The notes beneath the pieces are model-generated. The model was not told the origin of the DNA, searched no databases, and saw only the letters and a list, made by a program, of their open reading frames with translations. Positions 41,282 to 48,511 of a stretch of DNA of 52,910 nt are shown in pieces (position 1 is the stretch's first letter; each line of letters opens with the position of its first letter). The position numbers and the translations under genes were made by a program. The stretch comes from Betaproteobacteria bacterium UBA5216 (lineage in GTDB: Bacteria > Pseudomonadota > Gammaproteobacteria > Burkholderiales > SG8-41): positions 1 through 52,910 of the forward strand of contig DHVE01000043.1 of NCBI GenBank assembly GCA_002412495.1. Direction: 5' to 3'.

Positions 41282-42418
41282 ATGAATCCCTATACCCCCG
41301 AAGAACGCGCATACGCCGACGAAGTCGCTCGTTTCCTGCGCAAGGAAGTTGATCCCCGTTCTCGCGAGATCGAGGAATCCGACGCGATACCCGATGAGCT
41401 CATGCAAAAGGCGCGCGAGATGGGTCTGTTCGGAATCACCATTCCTGAACAGTACGGCGGCAGCGGTTTGACGCTGCGGGGCAAGTGCGCCATCGAAGAG
41501 GAAATGGGCAAGACCAACTATGGTTTCGCCACGGTGATCGGCAACCATACCGGCATCAGCACCGCCGGCATCGTCGCCTTGGGCAACGACGCGCAAAAGA
41601 AAAAATACCTGCCGAAGATGGCGAGCGGCGAATGGGTGGGCACGTTTTCGCTGACCGAGCCTCAGGCTGGTTCATCACCGGCCGACATGCGCACGATGGC
41701 GGTGAAAAAGGGTGATCGTTACATCCTGAATGGTGAAAAAATTTACATCACCAACGCCAGCATCGCGAATGTGTTCACCGTGATGGCGATCACCGACAAG
41801 TCGAAAGGCATCAAGGGCATTTCGGCGTTTATCGTCGAGCGCAATTTCAAGGGTTTCAGCGTTGGAAAGAATGAATTGAAGATGGGCATGCACGGCTGTT
41901 CCACTGCGCCGTTGTCGTTCACCGATTGTGAAGTGCCCGCCGAAAATCTGCTGGGCGGCGAAGGCCTCGGCTACATACAAGCGATGAAAACGCTCACCGC
42001 TGGCCGCGTGACCGTGTCCGCGCGGTGCTGCGGCATGATGGATCATTTGATCAACCGCTGTGTTGATTACATGAAGGTACGCGTGCAGGGCGGCAAGAAG
42101 CTTGCCGAGCATCAGGGTTTGCAATGGATGCTCGCCGACATGAGCGTGCAGCGCGACGCGGCGCGCGGGCTGACCTATCGCGCGATCGAGACGCTGATGC
42201 GGGGTGAACGCGGCACCATGGAAGCCTCCGCCGCCAAGCTGTATTCCACCGAAGCGCTGGGCAAGGTGGTCGATTGCGCCGTGCAAATTCACGGCGGCAT
42301 GGGGTATATGCGCGAGGCCGGCATCGAAACCACGTATCGCGATGCGCGCATCGTGCGGATTTATGAGGGCAGTTCGGAGATACAGCGGAATATTATTGGT
42401 GGTTTGTTGTTGAAGTGA
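41282..42418 (+). CDS. Acyl-CoA dehydrogenase
   Basis: A 378-aa FAD flavoenzyme that introduces a 2,3-double bond in an acyl-CoA, passing electrons to ETF. Three-domain layout: helical N-terminal domain, middle beta-domain (FSLTEPQAGSSPADMRTM, the flavin-binding segment) and C-terminal helices with the catalytic base E362 in IYEGSSEIQ. QIHGGMGYMREAGIE is the usual late-motif segment. The start ATG 41282 follows TTTGAGGTGC. It is second in the catabolic run. Confidence 0.93.
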   Translation: MNPYTPEERAYADEVARFLRKEVDPRSREIEESDAIPDELMQKAREMGLFGITIPEQYGGSGLTLRGKCAIEEEMGKTNYGFATVIGNHTGISTAGIVALGNDAQKKKYLPKMASGEWVGTFSLTEPQAGSSPADMRTMAVKKGDRYILNGEKIYITNASIANVFTVMAITDKSKGIKGISAFIVERNFKGFSVGKNELKMGMHGCSTAPLSFTDCEVPAENLLGGEGLGYIQAMKTLTAGRVTVSARCCGMMDHLINRCVDYMKVRVQGGKKLAEHQGLQWMLADMSVQRDAARGLTYRAIETLMRGERGTMEASAAKLYSTEALGKVVDCAVQIHGGMGYMREAGIETTYRDARIVRIYEGSSEIQRNIIGGLLLK

Positions 42419-42424
42419 GGTTTT

Positions 42425-42469
42425 AGGCGTGAGGCGAATCACCCGTCGCGCGAGTGACGCCTCACGCCT
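42425..42469. repeat. Inverted repeat of GGCGTGAGGCG type
   Basis: A perfect 12-bp inverted repeat, arms at 42425-42436 and 42458-42469, with a 21-nt loop. The right arm is followed by further CACGCCTCACC-like sequence. It fills the gap between the dehydrogenase and SDR genes and is a different family from the dRS3-like repeats. Confidence 0.75.
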
Positions 42470-42496
42470 CACCGCTCACGCATTTAAGGATAAAAA

Positions 42497-43273
42497 GTGG
42501 CAAACGTAAAAGACCTGCTCAATCTAGAAGGCCAGGTAAGCGTCATCACCGGCGGGGCCACCGGCATCGGTTTGCAAATGGCGACCGGGCTGGCGGAAGC
42601 CGGCTCGAACATCGTGCTCTGCTCGCGCAAGGTGGAAGTGTGCGAGGCCTCGTGCGCGCAACTCGAAAAACTCGGTGTGAAAACACTCGCAGTGGCGTGC
42701 GACGTGACCAAACCCGATCAGGTCGAGGCCATGAAAGATGCGATTCTGAAAAAATTCAACCGCGTCGATATGTTGATGAACAACGCGGGCCGCGCGTGGG
42801 TGGCGCCGCCCGAAGACATGCCGCTGGATCGCTGGCAGCAGGTGATGGATTTGAATATCAATGCGGCGCTGATTTGTTCGCAGGTGATTGGCCGCGAGTT
42901 CATCAAGAAAAAGCGCGGCAAGATCATCAACATCGCCTCCATTGCGGGCATCGTCGGGCGCAATCCGGCGGCCTATAGTTCGATTGCCTACAGCACCAGC
43001 AAGGGCGCGCTGGTGCATTTCACGCGGGATCTTGCGGTGAAATGGGCGCAGCACAATATTCAGGTTAACTGCATCGCGCCCGGTTTTTTTGTTACGCCGC
43101 TAAATGAGAAGCTGTTTGAGCGCAATCGCGAATACCTCGAAGCCGAAGTGCCGTCGCATCGCACTGGCGGCCCGGATGATCTGAAAGGCGCGGCGGTGCT
43201 GCTGGCCTCGCGCGCCTCGGATCACATCACTGGCGTGATACTGCCGGTGGATGGTGGGACGGTGGCTTGGTAG
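42497..43273 (+). CDS. SDR-family oxidoreductase
   Basis: A 258-aa NAD(P)-dependent short-chain dehydrogenase. The cofactor loop is TGGATGIG (18-25), NNAG is at 95-98, and the catalytic residues are N120, S148, Y165 and K169 (IAYSTSKGA). The start is GTG at 42497, with AAGGA 10-11 nt upstream. In the cluster it could reduce or oxidise a 3-hydroxyacyl intermediate or a free keto acid; no motif fixes the substrate. Confidence 0.9.
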   Translation: MANVKDLLNLEGQVSVITGGATGIGLQMATGLAEAGSNIVLCSRKVEVCEASCAQLEKLGVKTLAVACDVTKPDQVEAMKDAILKKFNRVDMLMNNAGRAWVAPPEDMPLDRWQQVMDLNINAALICSQVIGREFIKKKRGKIINIASIAGIVGRNPAAYSSIAYSTSKGALVHFTRDLAVKWAQHNIQVNCIAPGFFVTPLNEKLFERNREYLEAEVPSHRTGGPDDLKGAAVLLASRASDHITGVILPVDGGTVAW

Positions 43274-43295
43274 TCACTGCTTTAAAGACACTCGA

Positions 43296-43460
43296 CACAG
43301 ATTTCGCGGATTTACGCAGACTACATCAACACCAACCATGTCGTTCCCGCGAAGGCGGGAACCCATGGCACAGTTAGCCGAAGCCACGTGCGTTATGGAT
43401 TCCCGCCTTCGCGGGAATGACGGGTTGGTTTTTGATCTGCGTAAATCTGCGAAATCTGTG
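43296..43460. repeat. Composite nested inverted repeat, copy 2
   Basis: Outer arms of 25 nt at 43296-43320 and 43436-43460 pair with one mismatch (CACAGATTTCGC type). They enclose two dRS3-like palindromes at 43340-43366 and 43397-43422, themselves in inverted orientation. The element ends 21 nt before the UbiD start, so it forms much of that gene's leader. Confidence 0.85.
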
Positions 43461-43481
43461 GCAAAAAAAGGTTTTGATATC

Positions 43482-45113
43482 ATGTCCAACAACAACCGCA
43501 AATACCCCGACCTTCACGACCATCTCGCCGCGCTGAAAAAGGCCGGGTTGTTGCTGACCATCGACCGCGCCATCGACAAAGACGCCGAGATGCATCCGCT
43601 GGTGCGCTGGCAGTACGTCGGTGGCATCGAGCACGAGGAACGCAAGGCGTTCCTGTTCACCAACGTGGTCGATGGCAAGGGGCGCAAATATAAATTTCCG
43701 GTGGCGGTGGGCGCGCTGGCGGCCAGCCCGGCTGTTTATTTGCAGGGCATGCAGTGCGTGGCCGAGGAAGTCGAAAAACGATGGAATGATGCCACCGCGA
43801 ATCCGATCCCGCCGCGCGTGGTGATGAACGCGGCCTGTCAGGAAGTGATTATCGAAGGCGATGCGTTGAAACACGACGGCAACGGTCTCGACAGCATTCC
43901 GATTCCGATTTCCACGCCGGGTTTTGATAGTACGCCGACGCTGACGGCCACCAATGTGATTACCAAGGATCCCGACAGCGGCATTCAGAATCACGGCACG
44001 TATCGTGCGGGTTTGAAGGCCGCGGATCGTCTGGTGATTCGCATGGCCACGCGCACCGGCGGCGCGGGCGGTTACCGGCATTATGTGAAACACCAGCAGC
44101 GCGGCGACAAGGAAATGCCGTGTGCTATTGCGCTTGGCTGCCCGCCGTGCGTGGCCTATGTCGCGCCGATGAAATTGCCGATAGACGTGGACGAAATCGG
44201 CGTGGCGGGTGGGCTGGCCGGTGCGCCGATCAACGTGGTGAAGGCGCGCACCGTCGATTTGATGGTGCCCGCTGAAGCCGAGATCGTGATCGAAGGTTAT
44301 TGCGATACCGAGTATCTTGAACCCGAAGGCCCGTTCGGTGAATCGCACGGCCATGTCGCGCTGGAGGAATTCAATATCCCCATGCGCGTCACCGCGATTA
44401 CGCATCGCAAGGATGCCGTGGTGGCGTCGTATCTGTCGCAGGTAACGCCCAGCGAGTCGAGTGCGATCAAGCTGGTCTCCTATGAGCCGATGTTCCTGAA
44501 CCACTTGCGCAAGACGCTGGGTATCCGCGGTGTCAAGCGCGTCAAGTTGCACGAGCGGCTGACGGCGCTGCGGCGCATCATCATCATCGTGCTGGAGAAA
44601 AACACGCCGCGCACCGAAATCTGGCGGGCGTTGCAGGGCGCGAGCGCGTTTCGCGCCGACTGCGGCAAAATCTGCATCGCGGTGGATGAAGACATCGATC
44701 CCGAAAACTCCGATGCGATTTTCTGGGCAATGGCGTTTCGCATGAACCCGGTGGATGATTTGCAGGTCATCAACTACCGCAGCCCCGGCCACGGCCCCGA
44801 GCGCGAGCATGAAACCGAACGTCAGGACGCCACGCTCTTGATGGACGCGACCAAAAAAGAAGATCTCCCGCCGCTCGCGCTGCCGAAAAAAGAATATATG
44901 GAACGCGCCGGCAAAATCTGGGATGAACTCGGATTGCCCAAACGTCGCCCGCAGTCGCCATGGTTCAGCCCGGGCGATGGCGATTGGTTACCGCAGTGGG
45001 ATGAGGCGGCGAAGCGCGCGGTGGCGGGGCGTTATCTCGATAACGGAAAAATCAGCGAAAAACAAAAACGCAAAGGGCTGAAACCGGAGACCGGGTTTCG
45101 GCCGGATGATTGA
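43482..45113 (+). CDS. UbiD-family prFMN-dependent decarboxylase
   Basis: A 543-aa (de)carboxylase of the UbiD family, using prenylated FMN to remove or add CO2 on aromatic or alpha,beta-unsaturated acids. The EPEGPFGESHGH segment is the family hallmark with the catalytic Glu, and VIEGYCDTEYLEPEGP precedes it. The longer frame from 43251 runs through the repeat element and is rejected; ATG 43482 gives the usual N-terminus (YPDLHDHLAALKKAG). AAAGG lies about 11 nt upstream. No ubiX (flavin prenyltransferase) is in the window, so it must be elsewhere in the genome. It is followed without gap by a Bug gene. Confidence 0.92.
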   Translation: MSNNNRKYPDLHDHLAALKKAGLLLTIDRAIDKDAEMHPLVRWQYVGGIEHEERKAFLFTNVVDGKGRKYKFPVAVGALAASPAVYLQGMQCVAEEVEKRWNDATANPIPPRVVMNAACQEVIIEGDALKHDGNGLDSIPIPISTPGFDSTPTLTATNVITKDPDSGIQNHGTYRAGLKAADRLVIRMATRTGGAGGYRHYVKHQQRGDKEMPCAIALGCPPCVAYVAPMKLPIDVDEIGVAGGLAGAPINVVKARTVDLMVPAEAEIVIEGYCDTEYLEPEGPFGESHGHVALEEFNIPMRVTAITHRKDAVVASYLSQVTPSESSAIKLVSYEPMFLNHLRKTLGIRGVKRVKLHERLTALRRIIIIVLEKNTPRTEIWRALQGASAFRADCGKICIAVDEDIDPENSDAIFWAMAFRMNPVDDLQVINYRSPGHGPEREHETERQDATLLMDATKKEDLPPLALPKKEYMERAGKIWDELGLPKRRPQSPWFSPGDGDWLPQWDEAAKRAVAGRYLDNGKISEKQKRKGLKPETGFRPDD

Positions 45114-45115
45114 AT

Positions 45116-46081
45116 ATGCGGCAGATCGCGGCCGTGCTTCTCGTTGTTGGCGTCGGCGTGACTGGCGTTATGGCACAGCCGTATCCAAGCAAGCCCATTC
45201 GTATCATCGTGCCCTTCGCCCCCGGCGGCGCCAACGATCTGGTAACGCGTCTGGTGGCGCAAAAGCTCTCGCCGGGTATCGGGCAAACGGTGGTGGTTGA
45301 AAACCGCGGCGGCGCGGGTGGCACCATCGGGCTGGATTTGTGCGCGAAGTCACCACCCGACGGTTACACGCTGGTCATGGCGCCGACCAGCGCGGTGGCA
45401 TTCGCGCCCAGTCTCAACACGAAACTGTCGTATGACCCGGTGCGTGATTTCGCGCCGGTCACGGCGGTGTCGAGCGGACCGAACGTGCTGGTGGTCCATC
45501 CCTCGGTGCCGGCCACCACCGTGAAGGAGTTTATCGCGCTTGCGCGCGCCAAAACCGGCAAGTTGAGCTATGCCTCGTCGGGCGCCACCAGCATGTCGGG
45601 CATGTCGGCGGAAATGTTCAAGAGCATGGCGGGTATCGACATGGTGGGCGTGCCCTACAAAGGTACCGGCCCCGCGATCACGGAGCTCATCGGCGGGCAG
45701 GTCGAGCTGATGATCGCGGACCTGGCGATTTCGCTGCCGCACGTTACGGCAAGGCGGCTGCGTGCGATCGCGGTCACCGGGCCGAAGCGTTCCGCGCACG
45801 CGCCGCTGGTGCCGACAGTCTCCGAGTCGGGTGTGCCGGGCTATACGCTGGTCAATTGGCGCGGGGTACTTGCGCCGGCGGCCACGCCGCGCGATATTGT
45901 CGTCAAGCTGAACATGGAGATCATCAAGACGCTGCGCGCGCAGGATATACGCGATTCGCTGGCGCGCGAAGGATTTGAGCCGATAGGCGACACGCCGGAG
46001 CAGTTTGCGGCACTGATCAAATCGGAAGTGGCCCGTTACGGTAAATTGATCAGGGCGGCAGGAATTTCCGGGCAACCGTAG
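45116..46081 (+). CDS. Bug/TctC-family periplasmic substrate-binding protein
   Basis: A 321-aa Bug receptor beginning 2 nt after the UbiD stop, so cotranscribed. Signal peptide MRQIAAVLLVVGVGVTGVMA with cleavage after MAQ. Motifs: PIRIIVPFAPGGANDLVTR, VVVENRGGAGGTIG, PDGYTLV, DMVGVPYKGTGPA (Gly for His before VPYKG) and a tail RYGKLIRAAGI. Its place among the synthetase, dehydrogenase, SDR, UbiD and TauD genes suggests it captures the acid that this cluster degrades. Confidence 0.92.
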   Translation: MRQIAAVLLVVGVGVTGVMAQPYPSKPIRIIVPFAPGGANDLVTRLVAQKLSPGIGQTVVVENRGGAGGTIGLDLCAKSPPDGYTLVMAPTSAVAFAPSLNTKLSYDPVRDFAPVTAVSSGPNVLVVHPSVPATTVKEFIALARAKTGKLSYASSGATSMSGMSAEMFKSMAGIDMVGVPYKGTGPAITELIGGQVELMIADLAISLPHVTARRLRAIAVTGPKRSAHAPLVPTVSESGVPGYTLVNWRGVLAPAATPRDIVVKLNMEIIKTLRAQDIRDSLAREGFEPIGDTPEQFAALIKSEVARYGKLIRAAGISGQP

Positions 46082-46110
46082 TTGTTAGTAGAAGCATTTT
46101 AGGAATCAGC

Positions 46111-47178
46111 ATGCAAGTTGAAAAGCACCGCGAAATCATCGCTCCCTTTGCATGGCGGGGCGCCGATCTCGAAAAATCGTCCGACTGGATCCGCCGCTTC
46201 AGCGCCACGGAGCTGGCTGAAATTGATGCCGCGCTGCGGGGCGTGCAGCGTCGCGGGCTGGACTGGCCGGATGTGACGCGCGATGATTTTCCGTTGCCGG
46301 TATTGTCGGGCGAGCTGGCGAAAGTCGCTCAGGCACTTGAAACCGGGCGCGGTATCGTGCTGCTGCGCGGCCTGCCCATTACGTATACACCGGATGAATT
46401 GCGGCTGGTCTATTGGGGCATCGGCGCGCATTTGGGCACGGCGGTGTGTCAGGGCGGCCGCGGCGAACTGCTGGGTGTAGTCGAAGACGAAGGCAAGGCA
46501 CTCGAAAAAACCAAGATTCGCGGCTCGAAAACATCGCGCAATTTGCCGTTTCATGGCGACCGCTGTGATGTGGTGGGCCTGCTGTGCGTGCGCAAGGCCA
46601 AATCGGGCGGCATCAGCCGTATCGCCAGCGCCGCGCAGATACACAATGAAATTCTGCGCCGCCGGCCGGACTTGATCGACGTGTTTTACGCCGACTGGTA
46701 CAACAGCCGTCAGGGCGACGAACAGCCGGGCGAAGCGCGCGCCTATCCCAAGCCGATATTCGGTTTTCGCGATGGGCATTTCACCGGCATGTTTTCACCG
46801 GCATACATCAAGTTCGCGCAGGATTTTCCCGAAGTGCCACGCTTGACCGCGGCGCAGGAAGAAGCGCTGAATTTATACGGCGACCTCTCGGAAGAACTCG
46901 CGCTCAACATGGATTTCGAGCCCGGCGATATCCAGTTGCTTAACAATCATCTGACGTATCATGCGCGCACGCGCTACGACGATTATCGGGAGAAAGAAAA
47001 AAAGCGTTTGCTGTTGCGTCTGTGGCTGGCGGTGCCCGGCAGCCGCCCGTTGCCGCCGGGTTACGAGTTGTTGTTCGGCAGTATTGACGCCGGCGCGGTG
47101 CGCGGTGGCGTGGCAAGCAAGGAAGGCTGGCGCGACGTAAATGAATATCGGGCGCGCCGGAAATCGCAGCCGGCGTAG
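46111..47178 (+). CDS. TauD/TfdA-family Fe(II)/2-oxoglutarate dioxygenase-like protein
   Basis: A 355-aa protein of the TauD/TfdA (gamma-butyrobetaine hydroxylase-like) fold. Iron ligands H148 and D150 (LPFHGDRCDV) and H284 (TYHARTRYDD), with R303 in LLRLWLAVPG for 2-oxoglutarate. It is longer than TauD by about 70 residues, mostly an N-terminal extension. GGAA (46101-46104 region) precedes the ATG. It is the last enzyme before the selenoprotein genes; the substrate is unknown. Confidence 0.87.
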   Translation: MQVEKHREIIAPFAWRGADLEKSSDWIRRFSATELAEIDAALRGVQRRGLDWPDVTRDDFPLPVLSGELAKVAQALETGRGIVLLRGLPITYTPDELRLVYWGIGAHLGTAVCQGGRGELLGVVEDEGKALEKTKIRGSKTSRNLPFHGDRCDVVGLLCVRKAKSGGISRIASAAQIHNEILRRRPDLIDVFYADWYNSRQGDEQPGEARAYPKPIFGFRDGHFTGMFSPAYIKFAQDFPEVPRLTAAQEEALNLYGDLSEELALNMDFEPGDIQLLNNHLTYHARTRYDDYREKEKKRLLLRLWLAVPGSRPLPPGYELLFGSIDAGAVRGGVASKEGWRDVNEYRARRKSQPA

Positions 47179-47223
47179 CTTCTTGGCCACCCGAGTGAAA
47201 CGATCTTGCCTTTCATGGGGTAT

Positions 47224-47243
47224 TATAAGTATATGTTTTTAAA
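47224..47243 (+). repeat. AT-rich 20-nt repeated motif, copy 3
   Basis: The sequence TATAAGTATATGTTTTTAAA differs by one base from copy 2. The ATG inside it (47233) is the chosen start of the thioredoxin-like selenoprotein. Confidence 0.6.
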
Positions 47244-47823
47244 TAAAAAATTGTTTTTTCGGTATATGGCTTTGGTGGCCTTGGCGACACTAGCCGCGGC
47301 CACTTCTTTGGGCCACGCGCATGCCGCCGAAGGATTGTTCCCGAATCCAACCGTCATGTCACCGCCGCCGCAGCCCACGAAAATGCCCGCCTTCGAATTT
47401 GCCAATCTGCATGGTGGCGCGCTCAAGTCATCGGAGATGAAAGGCAAGGTGATCGTCATCCGATTCTGGGCGACGTGGTGAGACATCTGCCGCGGCGAGA
47501 TGCCTTCCGTGCAGAAGGCCCACAAGAGTTACCCGGACAAAGACGTGGTGGTGATGACGATATCGCTGGATGGTGGCGACGCGAAACCGGTGAAGCAGTT
47601 TCTCGACGAAAACAAATACACGATGCCGTCGGCGCACGACAAGGGCATGGCGTTTGGCCGCGCCATCAATGCGCGCGGCGTGCCGATGACGTATATTGTC
47701 GATCGTGACCAGAATGTTGTTGCACGTGGCTTGGGGCCGCTTGATCTGGACCGGCCCGATATGAAGAAGTTGATTCAAACCCTCGTGGCGAAGGCGCCCT
47801 CGAAGCCCGACCCACGTCATTAA
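47233..47823 (+). CDS. Exported thioredoxin/TlpA-like selenoprotein (UxxC)
   Basis: The frame reads through an in-frame TGA at 47479-47481 that replaces the first cysteine of the thioredoxin motif: FWATW-U83-D-I-C86-R. Both sides are classic TlpA/ResA-like sequence: GKVIVIRFWATW before; GEMPSVQKAH, VVVMTISLDGGD and the cis-Pro segment GVPMTYIVDRD after. The protein is 196 aa with signal peptide MFLNKKLFFRYMALVALATL (cleavage near HAHA), so it would act in the periplasm as a thiol/selenol reductant. C86 is its only cysteine. A stem-loop at 47502-47519 fits a bacterial SECIS. ATG 47233 is preferred, though 47215 and TTG 47206 are in frame. It is followed 13 nt later by a selenocysteine peroxiredoxin gene. 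Gene callers would split it at the TGA. Confidence 0.88.
47479..47481 (+). other. In-frame UGA, proposed selenocysteine codon (U83)
   Basis: TGA follows TGG and precedes GAC ATC TGC, giving W-U-D-I-C. Family alignment places a Cys here. TGA is used as an ordinary stop by other genes of the window, so genome-wide reassignment is excluded. Confidence 0.88.
47482..47519 (+). promoter_or_regulatory. Candidate bacterial SECIS element 1
   Basis: Downstream of the UGA, GCCTTC (47502-47507) pairs perfectly with GAAGGC (47514-47519). The 6-nt apical loop is CGUGCA with G at its second position. The loop begins 27 nt after the UGA, i.e. 26 intervening nt, inside the known spacing range for SelB-dependent elements. 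Confidence 0.75.
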
Positions 47824-47826
47824 CCC

Positions 47827-47832
47827 AGGAGG
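47827..47832 (+). promoter_or_regulatory. Strong ribosome binding site of the peroxiredoxin gene
   Basis: AGGAGG lies 4 nt before ATG 47837, in the 13-nt gap after the thioredoxin-like gene. It fixes the start and shows independent, strong translation initiation within the operon. Confidence 0.8.
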
Positions 47833-47836
47833 CACT

Positions 47837-48388
47837 ATGTTTTTGCGAATGTTGAAAACGTTGCTGGCAGGCGCGGCGCTTTTGCTTGCGTCACAAGCCA
47901 GTTACGCGCTGCAAGTGGGCGACAAGGCGCCGGATTTCTCGCTGCCCTCGACCAAAGGCGGCAACGTGCGGCTCAGCGATTTTGCCGGCAAGCAGTCGGT
48001 AATCATCTTTACTTACATCGGCGCGTTCACCAAGACTTGAACGCAGGAAGCACTCGGCTTTCAACTGGACCTTCCCAAGTTTGAAGCCGTAAACGCCCAG
48101 GTTCTGGGCGTCAGTGTTGACTTCCTCGATGCCAACCGCGCGTGGGGCGAGAAGATGGGCGTTAGTTACCCGTTGCTCACCGATCTTTCGCGCTCCATGT
48201 TGCGTTCTTATGATGCGCTGTTCGACGACCCGGAAATGGCCAAAAACTCGCGCATTAATATCTACCTGCGTGCCCAGCGCGCGTGGTATGTGATCGACAA
48301 GCAGGGTATTGTGCGCTACAAAAACGTGGGATCGACTTCGCTGATACCCAGCGATGAACTGATCGAAGTGGTGAAGAAGTATCAGTAG
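47837..48388 (+). CDS. Exported selenocysteine peroxiredoxin (AhpC/TSA-Prx5/BCP-like)
   Basis: A 183-aa peroxiredoxin with an in-frame TGA at 48038-48040 at the peroxidatic position: FTYIGAFTKT-U68-TQEALGFQ. Normal members read AFTPVCTKE here. Before it: VGDKAPDFSLPSTKGGNVRL; after it: KFEAVNAQVLGVSVDFLDAN, SYPLLTDLSRSMLRSYDALF and AWYVIDKQGIVRYK, all standard for the family. There is no cysteine anywhere in the protein, so U68 would be the sole redox centre (1-Sec type). A signal peptide (MFLRMLKTLLAGAALLLASQ, cleavage after ASYA) predicts periplasmic peroxide detoxification. A SECIS-like stem-loop lies at 48056-48088. The adjacent UxxC protein is the obvious electron donor, which is inference. 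Confidence 0.9.
48038..48040 (+). other. In-frame UGA, proposed selenocysteine codon (U68)
   Basis: TGA lies between ACT and ACG in the sequence TKT-U-TQE. It occupies the peroxidatic Cys position of the peroxiredoxin active site. Confidence 0.9.
48041..48088 (+). promoter_or_regulatory. Candidate bacterial SECIS element 2
   Basis: Arms at 48056-48066 and 48078-48088 form an 11-position stem with one G-U wobble and one mismatch (GGCTT with AAGCC at the base, AACT with AGTT at the top). The 11-nt loop starts with GG. There are 26 nt between the UGA and the loop, identical to SECIS 1. Confidence 0.75.
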
Positions 48389-48408
48389 GCTGGTTGCTGA
48401 AGAACCTG

Positions 48409-48494
48409 CCGCAAAGGCGCGAAGGCGCAAAGGTATCGCAAAGAAATCCAATTCCGTTTCTGGTTTTCTTTGCGGTACCTTTGCGCCTTTGCGG
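48409..48494. repeat. Inverted repeat of CGCAAAGGCGC type
   Basis: Left arm 48409-48446, right arm 48465-48494; they pair except for an 8-nt insertion in the left arm (a GAAGGCGC duplication) and one mismatch. The repeat starts 21 nt after the peroxiredoxin stop and lies between it and a convergent Bug gene; it could end transcription in both directions. Confidence 0.75.
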
Positions 48495-48511
48495 TGAGTT
48501 GTTTGCGGGCT

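Noticed and set aside
43251..43481. N-terminal extension of UbiD starting at 43251
   Set aside because: The extension overlaps the SDR end and translates through the composite repeat (RRREPM-type sequence). ATG 43482 gives the normal family N-terminus.
43374..44810. 478-aa open frame on the minus strand
   Set aside because: It lies wholly opposite the UbiD gene, its sequence is His/Arg/Asp-rich antisense composition, and it has no motif or SD. It is a shadow of high-GC coding DNA.
47479..48040. Reading the two TGA codons as Trp, or as genuine stops of two pseudogenes
   Set aside because: TGA terminates other genes here (for example the ATGA overlaps at 3404, 13766 and 35550), so it is not Trp. 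Two independent nonsense mutations exactly at two catalytic Cys positions, each with a SECIS-like hairpin at the same distance, are far less likely than Sec.
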